Below are positions 17,341-25,952 of a stretch of DNA of 64,000 nt, piece by piece. The stretch is taken from contig NZ_CP162101.1 of assembly GCF_040869035.1 (NCBI RefSeq), positions 1,364,001 to 1,428,000 of the forward strand, written 5' to 3'. A program made the position numbers and the translations under genes. Under the pieces are notes generated by a model, which saw nothing but the letters and a program-made list of their open reading frames with translations, made no database searches and was not told the DNA's origin. Source of the stretch: Vibrio sp. NTOU-M3. Lineage in GTDB: Bacteria; Pseudomonadota; Gammaproteobacteria; Enterobacterales; Vibrionaceae. The stretch's first letter is position 1, and the number at the start of each line of letters is the position of its first letter.

Positions 17341-17928
17341 ATGTCTATTTCTGTACATGCAAATAACTTTATCAATATCTCACAGTCAGATTTTCACGCT
17401 TTGTTGTCACTTCGGTACAAAGTCTTTGCCCAACGGTTAAATTGGGATGTAGAAACGGAGTCCGAGTTAGAGTGTGATGAATACGATGTCGATAAAGCAA
17501 GCTATATCTATATCAAAGGCGATGGGGGACAGGTGATCGGCTGTTGGCGTGTATTGCCTACAACGACTCGGTATATGCTAAAAAATACGTTTCCTGTATT
17601 GCTTGGGGAGCAGCAAGCCCCAAAAGGTAAACGTATATTTGAGTTGAGTCGCTTCGCCGTTGATAAAGATCATTCGAAACAACTTGGAGGCGTTAGTAAT
17701 GTGACAATGACTATGTTCCAAGCTCTTTATCGTTACGCCAAACAAAACGATATTGAGTCGTATGTAACAGTGACCTCAGTGGCGATCGAAAAACTGATCA
17801 CGCGAATGGGGATTCCGAACCAACGTATAGGTGATCAACAAGTCCATGTTCTTGGTGATACACGCTCAGTTGCGCTTCATATCCCAATGAATCGTACATA
17901 CCGAGACAGTGTTGGTTTACAGAGTTAA
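17341..17928 (+). CDS. luxI: Acyl-homoserine-lactone synthase (LuxI/VanI type)
   Basis: A 195-residue enzyme that makes an N-acyl-homoserine lactone from S-adenosylmethionine and acyl carrier protein. The invariant residues are present: the Arg and Phe in LRYKVFAQRLNW (about 24-35), both Asp in CDEYDVD (45-51), Arg in GCWRVLPTT (about 70) and Glu/Arg in FELSRFAV (about 100-105). The overall pattern resembles Vibrio anguillarum VanI. A strong lux box precedes it and an AGGAGAAG ribosome site sits before the ATG. The stop overlaps the convergent luxR stop by four bases, the same tail-to-tail layout reported for vanI/vanR. The acyl chain cannot be read from sequence. Confidence 0.93.
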   Translation: MSISVHANNFINISQSDFHALLSLRYKVFAQRLNWDVETESELECDEYDVDKASYIYIKGDGGQVIGCWRVLPTTTRYMLKNTFPVLLGEQQAPKGKRIFELSRFAVDKDHSKQLGGVSNVTMTMFQALYRYAKQNDIESYVTVTSVAIEKLITRMGIPNQRIGDQQVHVLGDTRSVALHIPMNRTYRDSVGLQS

Positions 17929-18647
17929 AGCTGAGGATCGATGTAACCACCAAGAATCGCTTTTGTGATGGCTTGATAGCGATTGGTAGCGCCTAGTTTT
18001 TGGCAGGCATTACTGATGTGGAATTTAGCTGTACGTTCTGAGCAACCCAAAATTGTTGCGATTTCCCAGGCACTTTTGCCTTCTGCGGCCCATGATAAGC
18101 ATTGAATCTCACGGTTTGTTAATGCCACGCTGGGCTTGAGATGGTCAATGGTTTGAGTAATACGTTCTATATTTTGGGTGATCAAGGGAACCACAAGTTG
18201 TGAGAGCACTAGGTTATCATTATTGGCAGTAAATGACTTGGTGTCTGAGGTGGCAAAACTAAGCATTCCAAATTCACCTTTTAAACCGTGGATTGGAATG
18301 CTTATTCCGGCTTTCAAACCGCTAATTCGAGCTTCTTCGAACAACACTTTTCCAGAATTGTCTCTTTCGCGAATGCTATCCCAGAACACAGGAAGGGCAT
18401 TATTCATGCTGTATTTGACGATAGGGTCAATATACATGAACCCAGCTTCGTCATATTGTTTGCGCCATTCGTTTGGGTAGTTATCTATGATAATCGTCCG
18501 GCCTTCTTTGAGCATTGGATCAAGAGATAACCCGAGTAGGAAAAACTCGTTTTCCAGAATATGGTTCAGTTTGCTCAGAACCGTCTCTAGTTCTTCAGCA
18601 GTATTGACCACTTTATGCTCTTCAATAAGTCGGAGGATTTCTTTCAT
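17925..18647 (-). CDS. luxR: LuxR-family quorum-sensing regulator (VanR type)
   Basis: A cytoplasmic activator with an N-terminal signal-binding domain and a C-terminal LuxR helix-turn-helix. The acyl-homoserine-lactone pocket residues are in place: Trp in NEWRKQYDE, Tyr and Asp in GFMYIDP, and Trp in VFWDS. The HTH starts at LTNREIQCLSWAAEGKSAWEIA (about residue 175). ATG 18647 gives 240 residues and matches the VanR N terminus; a GTG at 18677 is also in frame. Neither has a strong ribosome site. A PAS-GGDEF gene ends 82 bases upstream on the same strand, so luxR may be read from its transcript. Confidence 0.92.
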   Translation of the reverse strand: MKEILRLIEEHKVVNTAEELETVLSKLNHILENEFFLLGLSLDPMLKEGRTIIIDNYPNEWRKQYDEAGFMYIDPIVKYSMNNALPVFWDSIRERDNSGKVLFEEARISGLKAGISIPIHGLKGEFGMLSFATSDTKSFTANNDNLVLSQLVVPLITQNIERITQTIDHLKPSVALTNREIQCLSWAAEGKSAWEIATILGCSERTAKFHISNACQKLGATNRYQAITKAILGGYIDPQL

Positions 18648-18729
18648 TCGTGATAATGGCCGTGTGACATACGGCACTTATATCAGAATACTCAAAGAAA
18701 TAGCAAATAAAATCATATATTTGGTCAGG

Positions 18730-19653
18730 TTATGCAATTTCAGGAATAGAGATGCTTTTATTTCGACCTGCACGTTTCGCCTTGTACAATGCACGATCTG
18801 AGCGTCGATAAACGTCAAAAAAGTCAGTATCTGTATCGTAAATCTCAGTAATTCCGCAACTGATGCTAAAACGTGCTTCGTCGTCAAAAAAAGAAATAGA
18901 ATTAAATGCAATACGTAGACGTTCGGCAACTTTAAAAGCGTGATCTAATGTGGTGTGATGGAGTACGACAAGAAATTCTTCGCCGCCAATCCGCCCACAA
19001 GCGTCTCGCTGACGAATGTGCTGTTTTGCTAAATCAGCAAGTGCTTTTATCACCCTGTCTCCATTATCGTGACCATAGGTGTCGTTAACCCGCTTAAAAT
19101 TATCGATATCGATTGAAATACAGCAAAGGGGATATTGGTTGGTTTTGGAAATATCAAATTCGGCAGAAAACGTCCGCCACATTTTCCGTCGATTGTAGAG
19201 TTGGGTTAGATCGTCAGTATGAGCAAGCTCATTGAGTTGTTCTCGTAGCATGACCATGTCTGTTATGTCGATAGACACGCCAATAAGCCCGATAGCTTCC
19301 CCGGAGCTACTGCAAATAATTGGACTTTTAATTGCACGATAGACGGTGACTTTACCGTCTGCCTTAGCCTTAGTGTGCTCCTCATTGACAAAGGTCTCTT
19401 TTGTTTCATAGACCATACGATCACTGTAGAGAATATCCTCAATTAGCTCAGCTTCGAAAAAATCATGATCGGTTTTGCCAATGAGCTCTTCGAGCGAAGT
19501 ATCGAAGAGCTTTAGAGTTAATTGATTTGCATACAAATATTCGCCATTCACATTTTTGACAAATACATAGGAGCCTATTTGATTTAGAACGAACTCATGC
19601 AACGTGAACTGGTTATTCACGTAGATATCTTCTATATGCTCTAATGTAAGCAT
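18730..19653 (-). CDS. PAS-GGDEF diguanylate cyclase
   Basis: A cytoplasmic 307-residue protein. A PAS domain covers about residues 20-135 (YVFVKNVNGEYLYANQLTLKLF, then a PAC-like SSGEAIGLIGVSIDITD), a short helix (MLREQLNELAHTDDLTQLYNRR) links it to the GGDEF domain. The active site is GRIGGEEF and an RQRD inhibition site lies five residues upstream, so the enzyme should be active and feedback-controlled. It lies just upstream of luxR in the same direction with no terminator between them, which could tie c-di-GMP synthesis to quorum sensing. The PAS ligand is unknown. Confidence 0.9.
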   Translation of the reverse strand: MLTLEHIEDIYVNNQFTLHEFVLNQIGSYVFVKNVNGEYLYANQLTLKLFDTSLEELIGKTDHDFFEAELIEDILYSDRMVYETKETFVNEEHTKAKADGKVTVYRAIKSPIICSSSGEAIGLIGVSIDITDMVMLREQLNELAHTDDLTQLYNRRKMWRTFSAEFDISKTNQYPLCCISIDIDNFKRVNDTYGHDNGDRVIKALADLAKQHIRQRDACGRIGGEEFLVVLHHTTLDHAFKVAERLRIAFNSISFFDDEARFSISCGITEIYDTDTDFFDVYRRSDRALYKAKRAGRNKSISIPEIA

Positions 19654-19753
19654 TTGACCTCCTCATAATGGGGTGAGGTCTAGCCAGACGTTGATATTTT
19701 TCTATTTATACCAATAGTTATAGCTCACAACGTCTGGAAAGTGGTGCGTCAGG

Positions 19754-20653
19754 TTAAACATGATTAATGTTTTTGACGGTAGATGTGACACGGTTGGAGA
19801 TTTTGATCTGTGACAGTATCACACCTGTGATCACCATCAACCCACCAAATAGATGATAACTATGGACTGTCTCACCTAACAATGTGGCGGCGAGTGTTAC
19901 CGCAACAACGGGTAATAAATTCATGAACATCGCACTGGAGTCTGCACCAATCACGTCAATTGCTTTAACCCACATCCAAGGGGCAAGTACTGATGCAGCA
20001 AGCGATGCATAAGCGATTAATGGTAGAGACGACTTTGTCGGTAACAACTGATCGCTGCTAAGCCAAAGTGGAGTAAGCATCGCTACAGCAAAAAGCCCTT
20101 GCATGTAGATCAATGTCCAGTTTGAAAGTGGCATTTTCCAGCGCTTCAATAGAACGCAATACGCTGCGTATACAGAAGCTGCAATCACCATTAAACCGTC
20201 ACCTTGCGTGATTTCTTGATTGAGGAAAAATGCTGGATCACCTTTACCTAGCATGTAAGCCAAGCCAGCAAGAGAAAGAATACCGCCGACGACACTCAGT
20301 GGAGATATCGGTTTTCCGAGTAATGGTAAGCTTAAAAATACACTCAAAAGAGGGACCAATGAGGTAATCAGCGACATATTAGAAGCGGTAGTTGTTAAGC
20401 CAGCGTAATAACCTAACGACTGGTTTAACACCATCCCCAACATTGCGAGGAAAGCGAGTTTACTAAGGTACGGTTTAATTGTTGGCCAGTTCTTGATCAC
20501 TTTTGGCAAGCAAAAAGGCGTCAGCACCGCCATAGCTACTGCCCAACGATAGAAGCTCATTGCGCTGGGTTCAATGGCCGATGCGGCAAGTTTGTTCACG
20601 ATAGAGTTACCACCCCAAATGAAAACGGTGAGTAAAGGAAGAAAATAAATCAT
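19754..20653 (-). CDS. EamA-family (DMT) exporter
   Basis: Inner-membrane protein of 299 residues with ten predicted helices in two EamA units (about 5-135 and 150-285). The first helix holds TVFIWGGNSIVNKLA, the usual EamA start. Substrate unknown. It is divergent from an AraC-type regulator with a 100-base shared control region that carries the inverted repeat CCTATCGC (20660) / GCGATAGG (20736), so control by that regulator is likely. Confidence 0.85.
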   Translation of the reverse strand: MIYFLPLLTVFIWGGNSIVNKLAASAIEPSAMSFYRWAVAMAVLTPFCLPKVIKNWPTIKPYLSKLAFLAMLGMVLNQSLGYYAGLTTTASNMSLITSLVPLLSVFLSLPLLGKPISPLSVVGGILSLAGLAYMLGKGDPAFFLNQEITQGDGLMVIAASVYAAYCVLLKRWKMPLSNWTLIYMQGLFAVAMLTPLWLSSDQLLPTKSSLPLIAYASLAASVLAPWMWVKAIDVIGADSSAMFMNLLPVVAVTLAATLLGETVHSYHLFGGLMVITGVILSQIKISNRVTSTVKNINHV

Positions 20654-20753
20654 GTGAGCCCTATCGCATTATGTGTACTGGAATATAGTGTCTCAGGTCT
20701 GTATTATTGCAGATATCTCCATTAAGACATTGTGCGCGATAGGAAGACAAAAT

Positions 20754-21542
20754 TTGAGGAAGTTAGCAAAACACGTGCATCCCTCTTTATCAATTGATAA
20801 GGCACCATCGGATGTATTTATGAATTTTGAAGCCTTTTTATCCAATACGGAGACGAGGGTGCATAGCCACCCTTGGGGACAAGTTCAGTTGATTAGCGGC
20901 GGGATACTGGAAATGGAAGCAGAAGGAACGCGATTTTTAGCACCGCCTCATTTAGCGATATGGGTACCTGCTGGTGTAATGCACACGAGTTTTAACCGTA
21001 AACCGCTCTCTTATTGTTCTTTGAATATCGCGCATCATCTAACAGAGCAGTTTCCTGATCGAACAAGCTTAATTAATGTTACGCCAATTGTTTCAGCGAT
21101 TATTGATGATTTTCGTCAACGACAAGTCAATGTTGCTGAAACGGAACAAGACAGCCGTTTAATTCAAGTGTTGCTTGATCAAATTGCAACTCGCGACACG
21201 CAACATCACTTCTTACCCACCACAGATAATAAATACCTGACTTCAATACTGGCGTCTGTAGAGGAAAACCCGACGGATAATACGAGCTTAGGGGAGTGGG
21301 CTGAGCGGGTTCATACTACAGAAAGAACCTTGGCCAGACACTGCCAAAGTGAACTGGGAATGAGTTTTACAGAGTGGCGGCTTCGCGTACGTTATCTCTA
21401 TTCAATGGAGCTTCTACGTAAAGGGCACTCGGTAAAAGAAGTCGCGTTAACATTGGGTTATAACCAAGCTAGCCCATTTATCGCGATGTTTAAAAAATAC
21501 TCCGGGCAGACCCCGGAGCAATACAAAAATAAATTACTGTAG
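20754..21542 (+). CDS. AraC-family regulator with cupin domain
   Basis: The protein has an N-terminal cupin-like domain (THSHPWGQ-type metal or ligand fold, here VHSHPWGQVQLISGG, and APPHLAIWVPAGVMHTSF) and a C-terminal AraC double helix-turn-helix (LGEWAERVHTTERTLARHCQSELGMSFTEWR to ALTLGYNQASPFIAMFKKYSGQTPEQY). The frame is open from 20673, but TTG 20754 has an AGGAAGA site six bases upstream and gives the usual length of about 262 residues for this group. It is divergent from an EamA exporter and its stop overlaps the convergent M14 peptidase gene by nine bases. Confidence 0.85.
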   Translation: MRKLAKHVHPSLSIDKAPSDVFMNFEAFLSNTETRVHSHPWGQVQLISGGILEMEAEGTRFLAPPHLAIWVPAGVMHTSFNRKPLSYCSLNIAHHLTEQFPDRTSLINVTPIVSAIIDDFRQRQVNVAETEQDSRLIQVLLDQIATRDTQHHFLPTTDNKYLTSILASVEENPTDNTSLGEWAERVHTTERTLARHCQSELGMSFTEWRLRVRYLYSMELLRKGHSVKEVALTLGYNQASPFIAMFKKYSGQTPEQYKNKLL

Positions 21543-22457
21543 TTGGCTTATTACGAAATCTAAGCCACCAATGATCGCAGCAACCTGCGCATCATTGCAT
21601 TCTTCGTCAGTGACTTTATCACTGTCTGGATATACTTCAGTTGTGGTGCCAAATTGGCAATTTGTTACACCACCACATAGTCCGAGCTTCTTCATCGGAT
21701 AATTGATGACGCCCGTTTGCACAACGGTAGACCCGATGATCTCACCATGTTCATCTGCAGGAGCAATGTGAGTGACTTTGCTGACGGACGCAATAACAGC
21801 TGCTTGAAACTCTGGCACTGGTTTTTCGCTGTCGCCAACGGTATAAAACCCATCCGGTATCATTCCCTCGATGTATTCAATGCCATCACGTGCTGCTAGC
21901 GCTGGACGAAATTCAGATTCGTCAGTATCGGTTGTTTCGTGTAAATCAAAATGCACCAAGACTTCTAGCTCAAGATTTGCAACTAGTGTCATTAGATTTG
22001 CCGATTCTTCCGCTGGAGAATTCGCATAGAATGAACGGTTTGGATCAATAGCCAGTGGATTCCAACGGTTAATCGTTTCATAACCCCAAGGGCTAACACA
22101 GGGGGCAACAACAAAGTTAAAATGTGATGTGTAGTTTTCCATGTGCTGCTGGGCAAATTTTAATGCGCCGTGAACACCACTGGTTTCGTACCCGTGTACA
22201 CCACCGGTGATCAGTACAGTTGGTTTGTTGTTATCCCATTGACGACTTTTGATGCAATACAGTGGAAAACGTTGTGGGTTATAACTTAGCGAGCCGTACT
22301 GCTCGATATCAAACTTGTCCGATAATGCTTGTATCTTTGGAACAACTTCTTCTTGATACTCACGCTTTACAACAGTCTGGTTGCGCCAAGCTGTGCGTTC
22401 TTCATCCCCCCATTTTTCACCTGGGGTACCAATTGGGTATGAATATGAGCTTTGCAT
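21534..22457 (-). CDS. M14-family metallopeptidase (carboxypeptidase/deacylase type)
   Basis: A cytoplasmic 307-residue zinc hydrolase. The first zinc ligands are in GGVHGYETSG (HxxE, about residue 90), an Asn-Arg substrate patch is in NRWNPLAIDPNRSF, the third ligand is in VLVHFDLHET (about residue 168), and the likely catalytic Glu is in TTTEVYP near residue 275. This layout fits the M14 carboxypeptidase / aspartoacylase-like group that acts on small peptides or N-acyl amino acids. No signal peptide is present. The 3' end overlaps the AraC gene. The exact substrate is not known. Confidence 0.8.
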   Translation of the reverse strand: MQSSYSYPIGTPGEKWGDEERTAWRNQTVVKREYQEEVVPKIQALSDKFDIEQYGSLSYNPQRFPLYCIKSRQWDNNKPTVLITGGVHGYETSGVHGALKFAQQHMENYTSHFNFVVAPCVSPWGYETINRWNPLAIDPNRSFYANSPAEESANLMTLVANLELEVLVHFDLHETTDTDESEFRPALAARDGIEYIEGMIPDGFYTVGDSEKPVPEFQAAVIASVSKVTHIAPADEHGEIIGSTVVQTGVINYPMKKLGLCGGVTNCQFGTTTEVYPDSDKVTDEECNDAQVAAIIGGLDFVISQLQ

Positions 22458-22678
22458 TATGTGGCCTTTCGTTGTTGCTTTGCTTAGAGTGAGAGCATAT
22501 ACGTAACGTTAGGTAAGCGGTAGGTAGGATCTGCTAATGTGAGACTTTTCTGACTGATTTTTTTCCTCATTCTTGAGTATTGAGATGGGTTTAGTGCCAT
22601 TTTCTTAGAATTCGTTGGTGATTCATAATGCTGGTGTTACATTTGCTTACACTAACGATAACTAGAAGAGAATAATTC

Positions 22679-23584
22679 ATGGCTGGTGCAAGTTTATTAA
22701 CATTATTGGACGATATCGCAACAGTATTAGACGATGTTGCGTTAATGTCGAAAGTCGCCGCTAAAAAGACAGCAGGCGTGCTAGGGGATGATTTGGCCCT
22801 TAATGCTCAACAAGTTTCCGGTGTGGCAGCAGAACGCGAAATTCCAGTTGTTTGGAGCGTTGCAAAAGGCTCTTTTCGAAATAAATTGATTTTAGTGCCA
22901 GCGGCATTGCTGATCAGTTCGATTGCTCCTTGGTTAATCATGCCATTACTACTGTTGGGTGGCTTGTTCCTCTGCTTTGAAGGTGCAGAAAAAATCTTAG
23001 AGAAGCTGTTTCATCATGAGCACGAAGAGAAAAGTGAATCAGTGCCAACGAATCTCTCTATCGACGAATACGAGAAAAACAAGATATCTGGTGCAATTCG
23101 CACGGATTTTATTTTATCTGCAGAAATCATTGTTATTGCGCTTGGTACTGTGCAAGGACAGTCTATGACAACACAGATCATTGTGGTTAGCTTAATCGCT
23201 ACGTTGATGACTATTGGTGTATATGGTCTTGTCGCAGGGATTGTTAAATTAGATGATTTAGGTTTCTTCCTCGAAAGAAAGGCTAAAGGGCAAGGGGTGA
23301 GTGCCGCTATTGGTCGTGGATTGATTTCATTTGCCCCTAAGTTAATGAAGGGCTTAACCATTGTTGGCACTGCTGCAATGTTTCTTGTTGGTGGCGGGAT
23401 TGTTGTGCATAGCATCCCAGCAGTCCATCACTTAATCGAGCCAATTATTATGGACTTACCTAACATCTCTTTAGCGACCGCAGTTGTACCTACCTTGTTG
23501 AATGGTGTTGTAGGACTCGTGGCAGGGCTACTTGTCGTTGGTGTTGTTTCCGTGTTTGGTAAATTAAAAGGAGCCTTTTCTTAA
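22679..23584 (+). CDS. DUF808 (YedI-like) inner-membrane protein
   Basis: A 301-residue protein with the DUF808 opening (AGASLLTLLDDIATVLDDVALMSKVAAKKTAGVLGDDLALNA) followed by about six to seven membrane helices. The segment EKLFHHEHEE after the third helix is His/Glu-rich and typical of the family. The family, named for E. coli YedI, has no known function. An AGAAGAG site precedes the ATG. The stop overlaps the convergent DsbA-family gene by four bases. Confidence 0.88.
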   Translation: MAGASLLTLLDDIATVLDDVALMSKVAAKKTAGVLGDDLALNAQQVSGVAAEREIPVVWSVAKGSFRNKLILVPAALLISSIAPWLIMPLLLLGGLFLCFEGAEKILEKLFHHEHEEKSESVPTNLSIDEYEKNKISGAIRTDFILSAEIIVIALGTVQGQSMTTQIIVVSLIATLMTIGVYGLVAGIVKLDDLGFFLERKAKGQGVSAAIGRGLISFAPKLMKGLTIVGTAAMFLVGGGIVVHSIPAVHHLIEPIIMDLPNISLATAVVPTLLNGVVGLVAGLLVVGVVSVFGKLKGAFS

Positions 23585-24246
23585 TTTACTCCTTCATCGT
23601 TTTGCTTGGTTATCTCAGTTAAAGCTTGAACGAGTACATCGGTGTTTTGTGCACCAGAGATTAAGTGTTTTCGATTAATAATAATGGCTGGAACAGCGTT
23701 AATACCTGCTTCCAGCCATTGTCTTTCCGTTGAAGCTACCGTATCACTCCAGCCACTATCGTAAAGAACTTTCGAGGCTATTTCGCGGTCAAGATCAACA
23801 GACTCAACTAAGTTCAGCAGCACTTCATCATTGTTGATATCAAGCCCATCGGTAAAGTAGGCGTGAAACAAGGCCAACTCCAGTTCAAACTGTTCAGTTT
23901 CTCCTTTTGCCCACATTAATAGCTGATGAGCTTTTCGGGTGTTGTAAATCCGCATGTCTTCACTGAAATTAAATTCGAATCCGAGCTCTTTCCCCAATTG
24001 AGTTAACGTTTCACGAGCTGATTGGCTTGCTTCTATCGGTGTACCGTATTTTTCAGCCAAATGCTCTCTGAGATTTTGTCCTTCGCTCTTCATTGCTGGA
24101 TTTAACTCAAATGGATGCCAATGTAACTCAGCTTCGATCGTTTCGGATAACTGCATGAGTGCAAGCTCTAGTCGTTTATAACCAATAATGCACCATGGAC
24201 ACACCACGTCTGAAACAATATCAATTCGTACTTTTGGCATAGTCAT
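23581..24246 (-). CDS. DsbA-family oxidoreductase, FrnE type
   Basis: A 221-residue thioredoxin-fold protein with the active site CPWC in VVCPWCIIGYKRLE (residues about 15-18) and an inserted all-helical domain, ending with the cis-Pro loop AVPAIIIN near residue 180. It has no signal peptide, so unlike classical DsbA it is probably cytoplasmic, as for FrnE/2-hydroxychromene-isomerase-like proteins linked to oxidative stress and polyketide tailoring. Overlaps the convergent DUF808 gene by four bases. The redox partner is not evident. Confidence 0.85.
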   Translation of the reverse strand: MTMPKVRIDIVSDVVCPWCIIGYKRLELALMQLSETIEAELHWHPFELNPAMKSEGQNLREHLAEKYGTPIEASQSARETLTQLGKELGFEFNFSEDMRIYNTRKAHQLLMWAKGETEQFELELALFHAYFTDGLDINNDEVLLNLVESVDLDREIASKVLYDSGWSDTVASTERQWLEAGINAVPAIIINRKHLISGAQNTDVLVQALTEITKQNDEGVN

Positions 24247-24555
24247 ATCCTTATCGAGGAAGTCGTAACCACTTTGTCACTTCTTTAAGCCATTGGCTAG
24301 TTATAAGTATAGCTGGCTCTATTTTATGCAACAGGATAGGCGACTTATCAACGCGTTAACCTCCCAACCTTAAAAAGCGTCTAAGCATGAATGCTTGGGG
24401 CGTATCTCTACGCCTTGCGACTCCTCCGAACCGTATTCGTAGAGGGGGGAAGTCAAAGCCATATAGCTAATGAATAATAAAGAATCAGTAAGTTATGTTT
24501 GTTCATAAGCCGTTTTATAGCGCCTAGAAAACTCACTTCTAAGGAATAAAAAGTG
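24247..24555. other. Divergent control region, DsbA-family gene and GH13 gene
   Basis: The 309 bases hold the promoters of two divergent genes. Beyond the three-hairpin block at 24381-24445 and the ribosome site AAGGAA at 24541, nothing else was recognised. Confidence 0.5.
24381..24445 (+). ncRNA. Candidate structured leader upstream of the GH13 gene
   Basis: Three hairpins follow one another: CTAAGC/GCTTGG around a six-base loop (24381-24398), GGCGTA/TACGCC with a TCTC loop (24399-24414), and CCTCCGAA/TTCG-TA-GAGG (24423-24445, two-base bulge). The block is GC-richer than its surroundings and lies about 110 bases before the start of the GH13 gene. No known riboswitch or small RNA family was recognised. 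Confidence 0.3.
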
Positions 24556-25911
24556 ATGAATAATGTTCCCTCCACCGATGTCATATTGCATGTTTTTGAT
24601 TGGCCATATTTAAAAGTGGCAAAAGCAGCGAATCAGATTCAAGCTGCGGGCTATCGCTCTGTACTCGTGTCACCTCCAATGAAATCGCTATATAACGAGA
24701 AGGGAACGAAATGGTGGCAGCGTTATCAGCCCCAAGATTATCGGCTTATTGACAACCAGCTTGGGAACACACTCGATTTCAAGCAAATGGTTGATGCTCT
24801 AAAGAAGTGTGGAATAAGAATTTATATCGACGTGGTGTTTAATCACATGGCGAACGAGTCATTTGAAAGGGCAGATTTATGCTATCCAGCGACTACTGTG
24901 TTAGAAGAGTATCGAGCAAATGCCGAGCATTACAACGCATTGCGGTTATATGGAGACTTAACGCAGCCTTTGTTTACCGAGCAGGATTTTGTCGAAGCGT
25001 TTGGTATTGAGGATTGGCAAGACCAATGGCAAGTGCAAAATGGTCGTATTACTGGGAGCCCGCAAGATCCAGGATTACCGACCCTGAAAGACAACTTTCA
25101 TGTCATTAAACAGCAACAAGAGTACATTCGGGCGATGAAAAAGCTCGGCGTGAGTGGCTTTCGAGTTGATGCAGCAAAACACATGTCGCTGGCGCATTTA
25201 GATAAAGTATGGACAGAAGAGCTGTGCGAAGGTGTTCATATCTTTGGTGAAATCATCACAAATGGCGGAGCGACTAAGCCGGAATACGATCTATTTTTAG
25301 AACCTTTTTTAGCCAACACCCGCTTGGGAGCATATGACTTTCCTCTGTTTCAAACGATGTTTGATGTGTTGATGAAAAAAGGAAGCATGAAAAGCCTGAT
25401 CAACCCGTATAGCTTTGGAATGGCTTTAGATAACTCACGTGCTATTACCTTCGCTATAACGCATGATATTCCAAACAATGATGTGTTTAAAAACCTTGTG
25501 ATGAATGAGAACTTAGAATGGCTCGCATACGCCTATGTTCTTGGCCGCGATGGAGGCGTCCCGTTAATCTATACCGATTTAGATACGAGTGGGATTAAGA
25601 GAAAAGACCGAAAGCCAAGATGGTTAGATAGTTGGCGCCATCCAAAAATGTTAGGGATGATAAAGTTTCATAACCTAATGCATGGTGAAGCGATGAAAGT
25701 GCTCGAAGCCAATGATGACTTGTTGGTGTTCGCACGCGGTGAGCAAGGTGTGGTGATTTTGAATAAGTCACGACGTAAACAAACCATCAATTTAGCCATT
25801 GAAGGTACGTTTAATGATTTGCTCTCAGAGCAAAGCTTTGATTCCGTTGATGGGAATCTCGAATTTATTGCAGAAAGCCAAAGTTGCATGATGCTGGTAC
25901 AAACTCATTGA
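24556..25911 (+). CDS. Alpha-amylase family (GH13) glycoside hydrolase
   Basis: A 451-residue TIM-barrel enzyme acting on alpha-glucosidic bonds. All GH13 regions are visible: DVVFNH (region I, about residue 100), GFRVDAAKH (region II with the nucleophile Asp, about residue 205), FGEIIT (region III acid/base Glu) and AITHDIPNND (region IV His-Asp). No signal peptide is present, so it should act in the cytoplasm on glycogen or imported maltodextrins. A C-terminal beta domain of about 60 residues ends the chain. ATG 24556 is nine bases after AAGGAA; GTG 24553 is also possible. No transporter or other maltodextrin gene is adjacent. Confidence 0.88.
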   Translation: MNNVPSTDVILHVFDWPYLKVAKAANQIQAAGYRSVLVSPPMKSLYNEKGTKWWQRYQPQDYRLIDNQLGNTLDFKQMVDALKKCGIRIYIDVVFNHMANESFERADLCYPATTVLEEYRANAEHYNALRLYGDLTQPLFTEQDFVEAFGIEDWQDQWQVQNGRITGSPQDPGLPTLKDNFHVIKQQQEYIRAMKKLGVSGFRVDAAKHMSLAHLDKVWTEELCEGVHIFGEIITNGGATKPEYDLFLEPFLANTRLGAYDFPLFQTMFDVLMKKGSMKSLINPYSFGMALDNSRAITFAITHDIPNNDVFKNLVMNENLEWLAYAYVLGRDGGVPLIYTDLDTSGIKRKDRKPRWLDSWRHPKMLGMIKFHNLMHGEAMKVLEANDDLLVFARGEQGVVILNKSRRKQTINLAIEGTFNDLLSEQSFDSVDGNLEFIAESQSCMMLVQTH

Positions 25912-25916
25912 ATAAA

Positions 25917-25942
25917 TTGGCGCAACAGAGACGCTGCGCCAA
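25917..25942. terminator. Hairpin between GH13 gene and chemoreceptor gene
   Basis: TTGGCGCA and TGCGCCAA form a perfect eight-pair stem with a ten-base loop between two convergent genes. The T tract is weak on both sides, so termination strength is uncertain. Confidence 0.5.
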
Positions 25943-25952
25943 GCAATATGAA

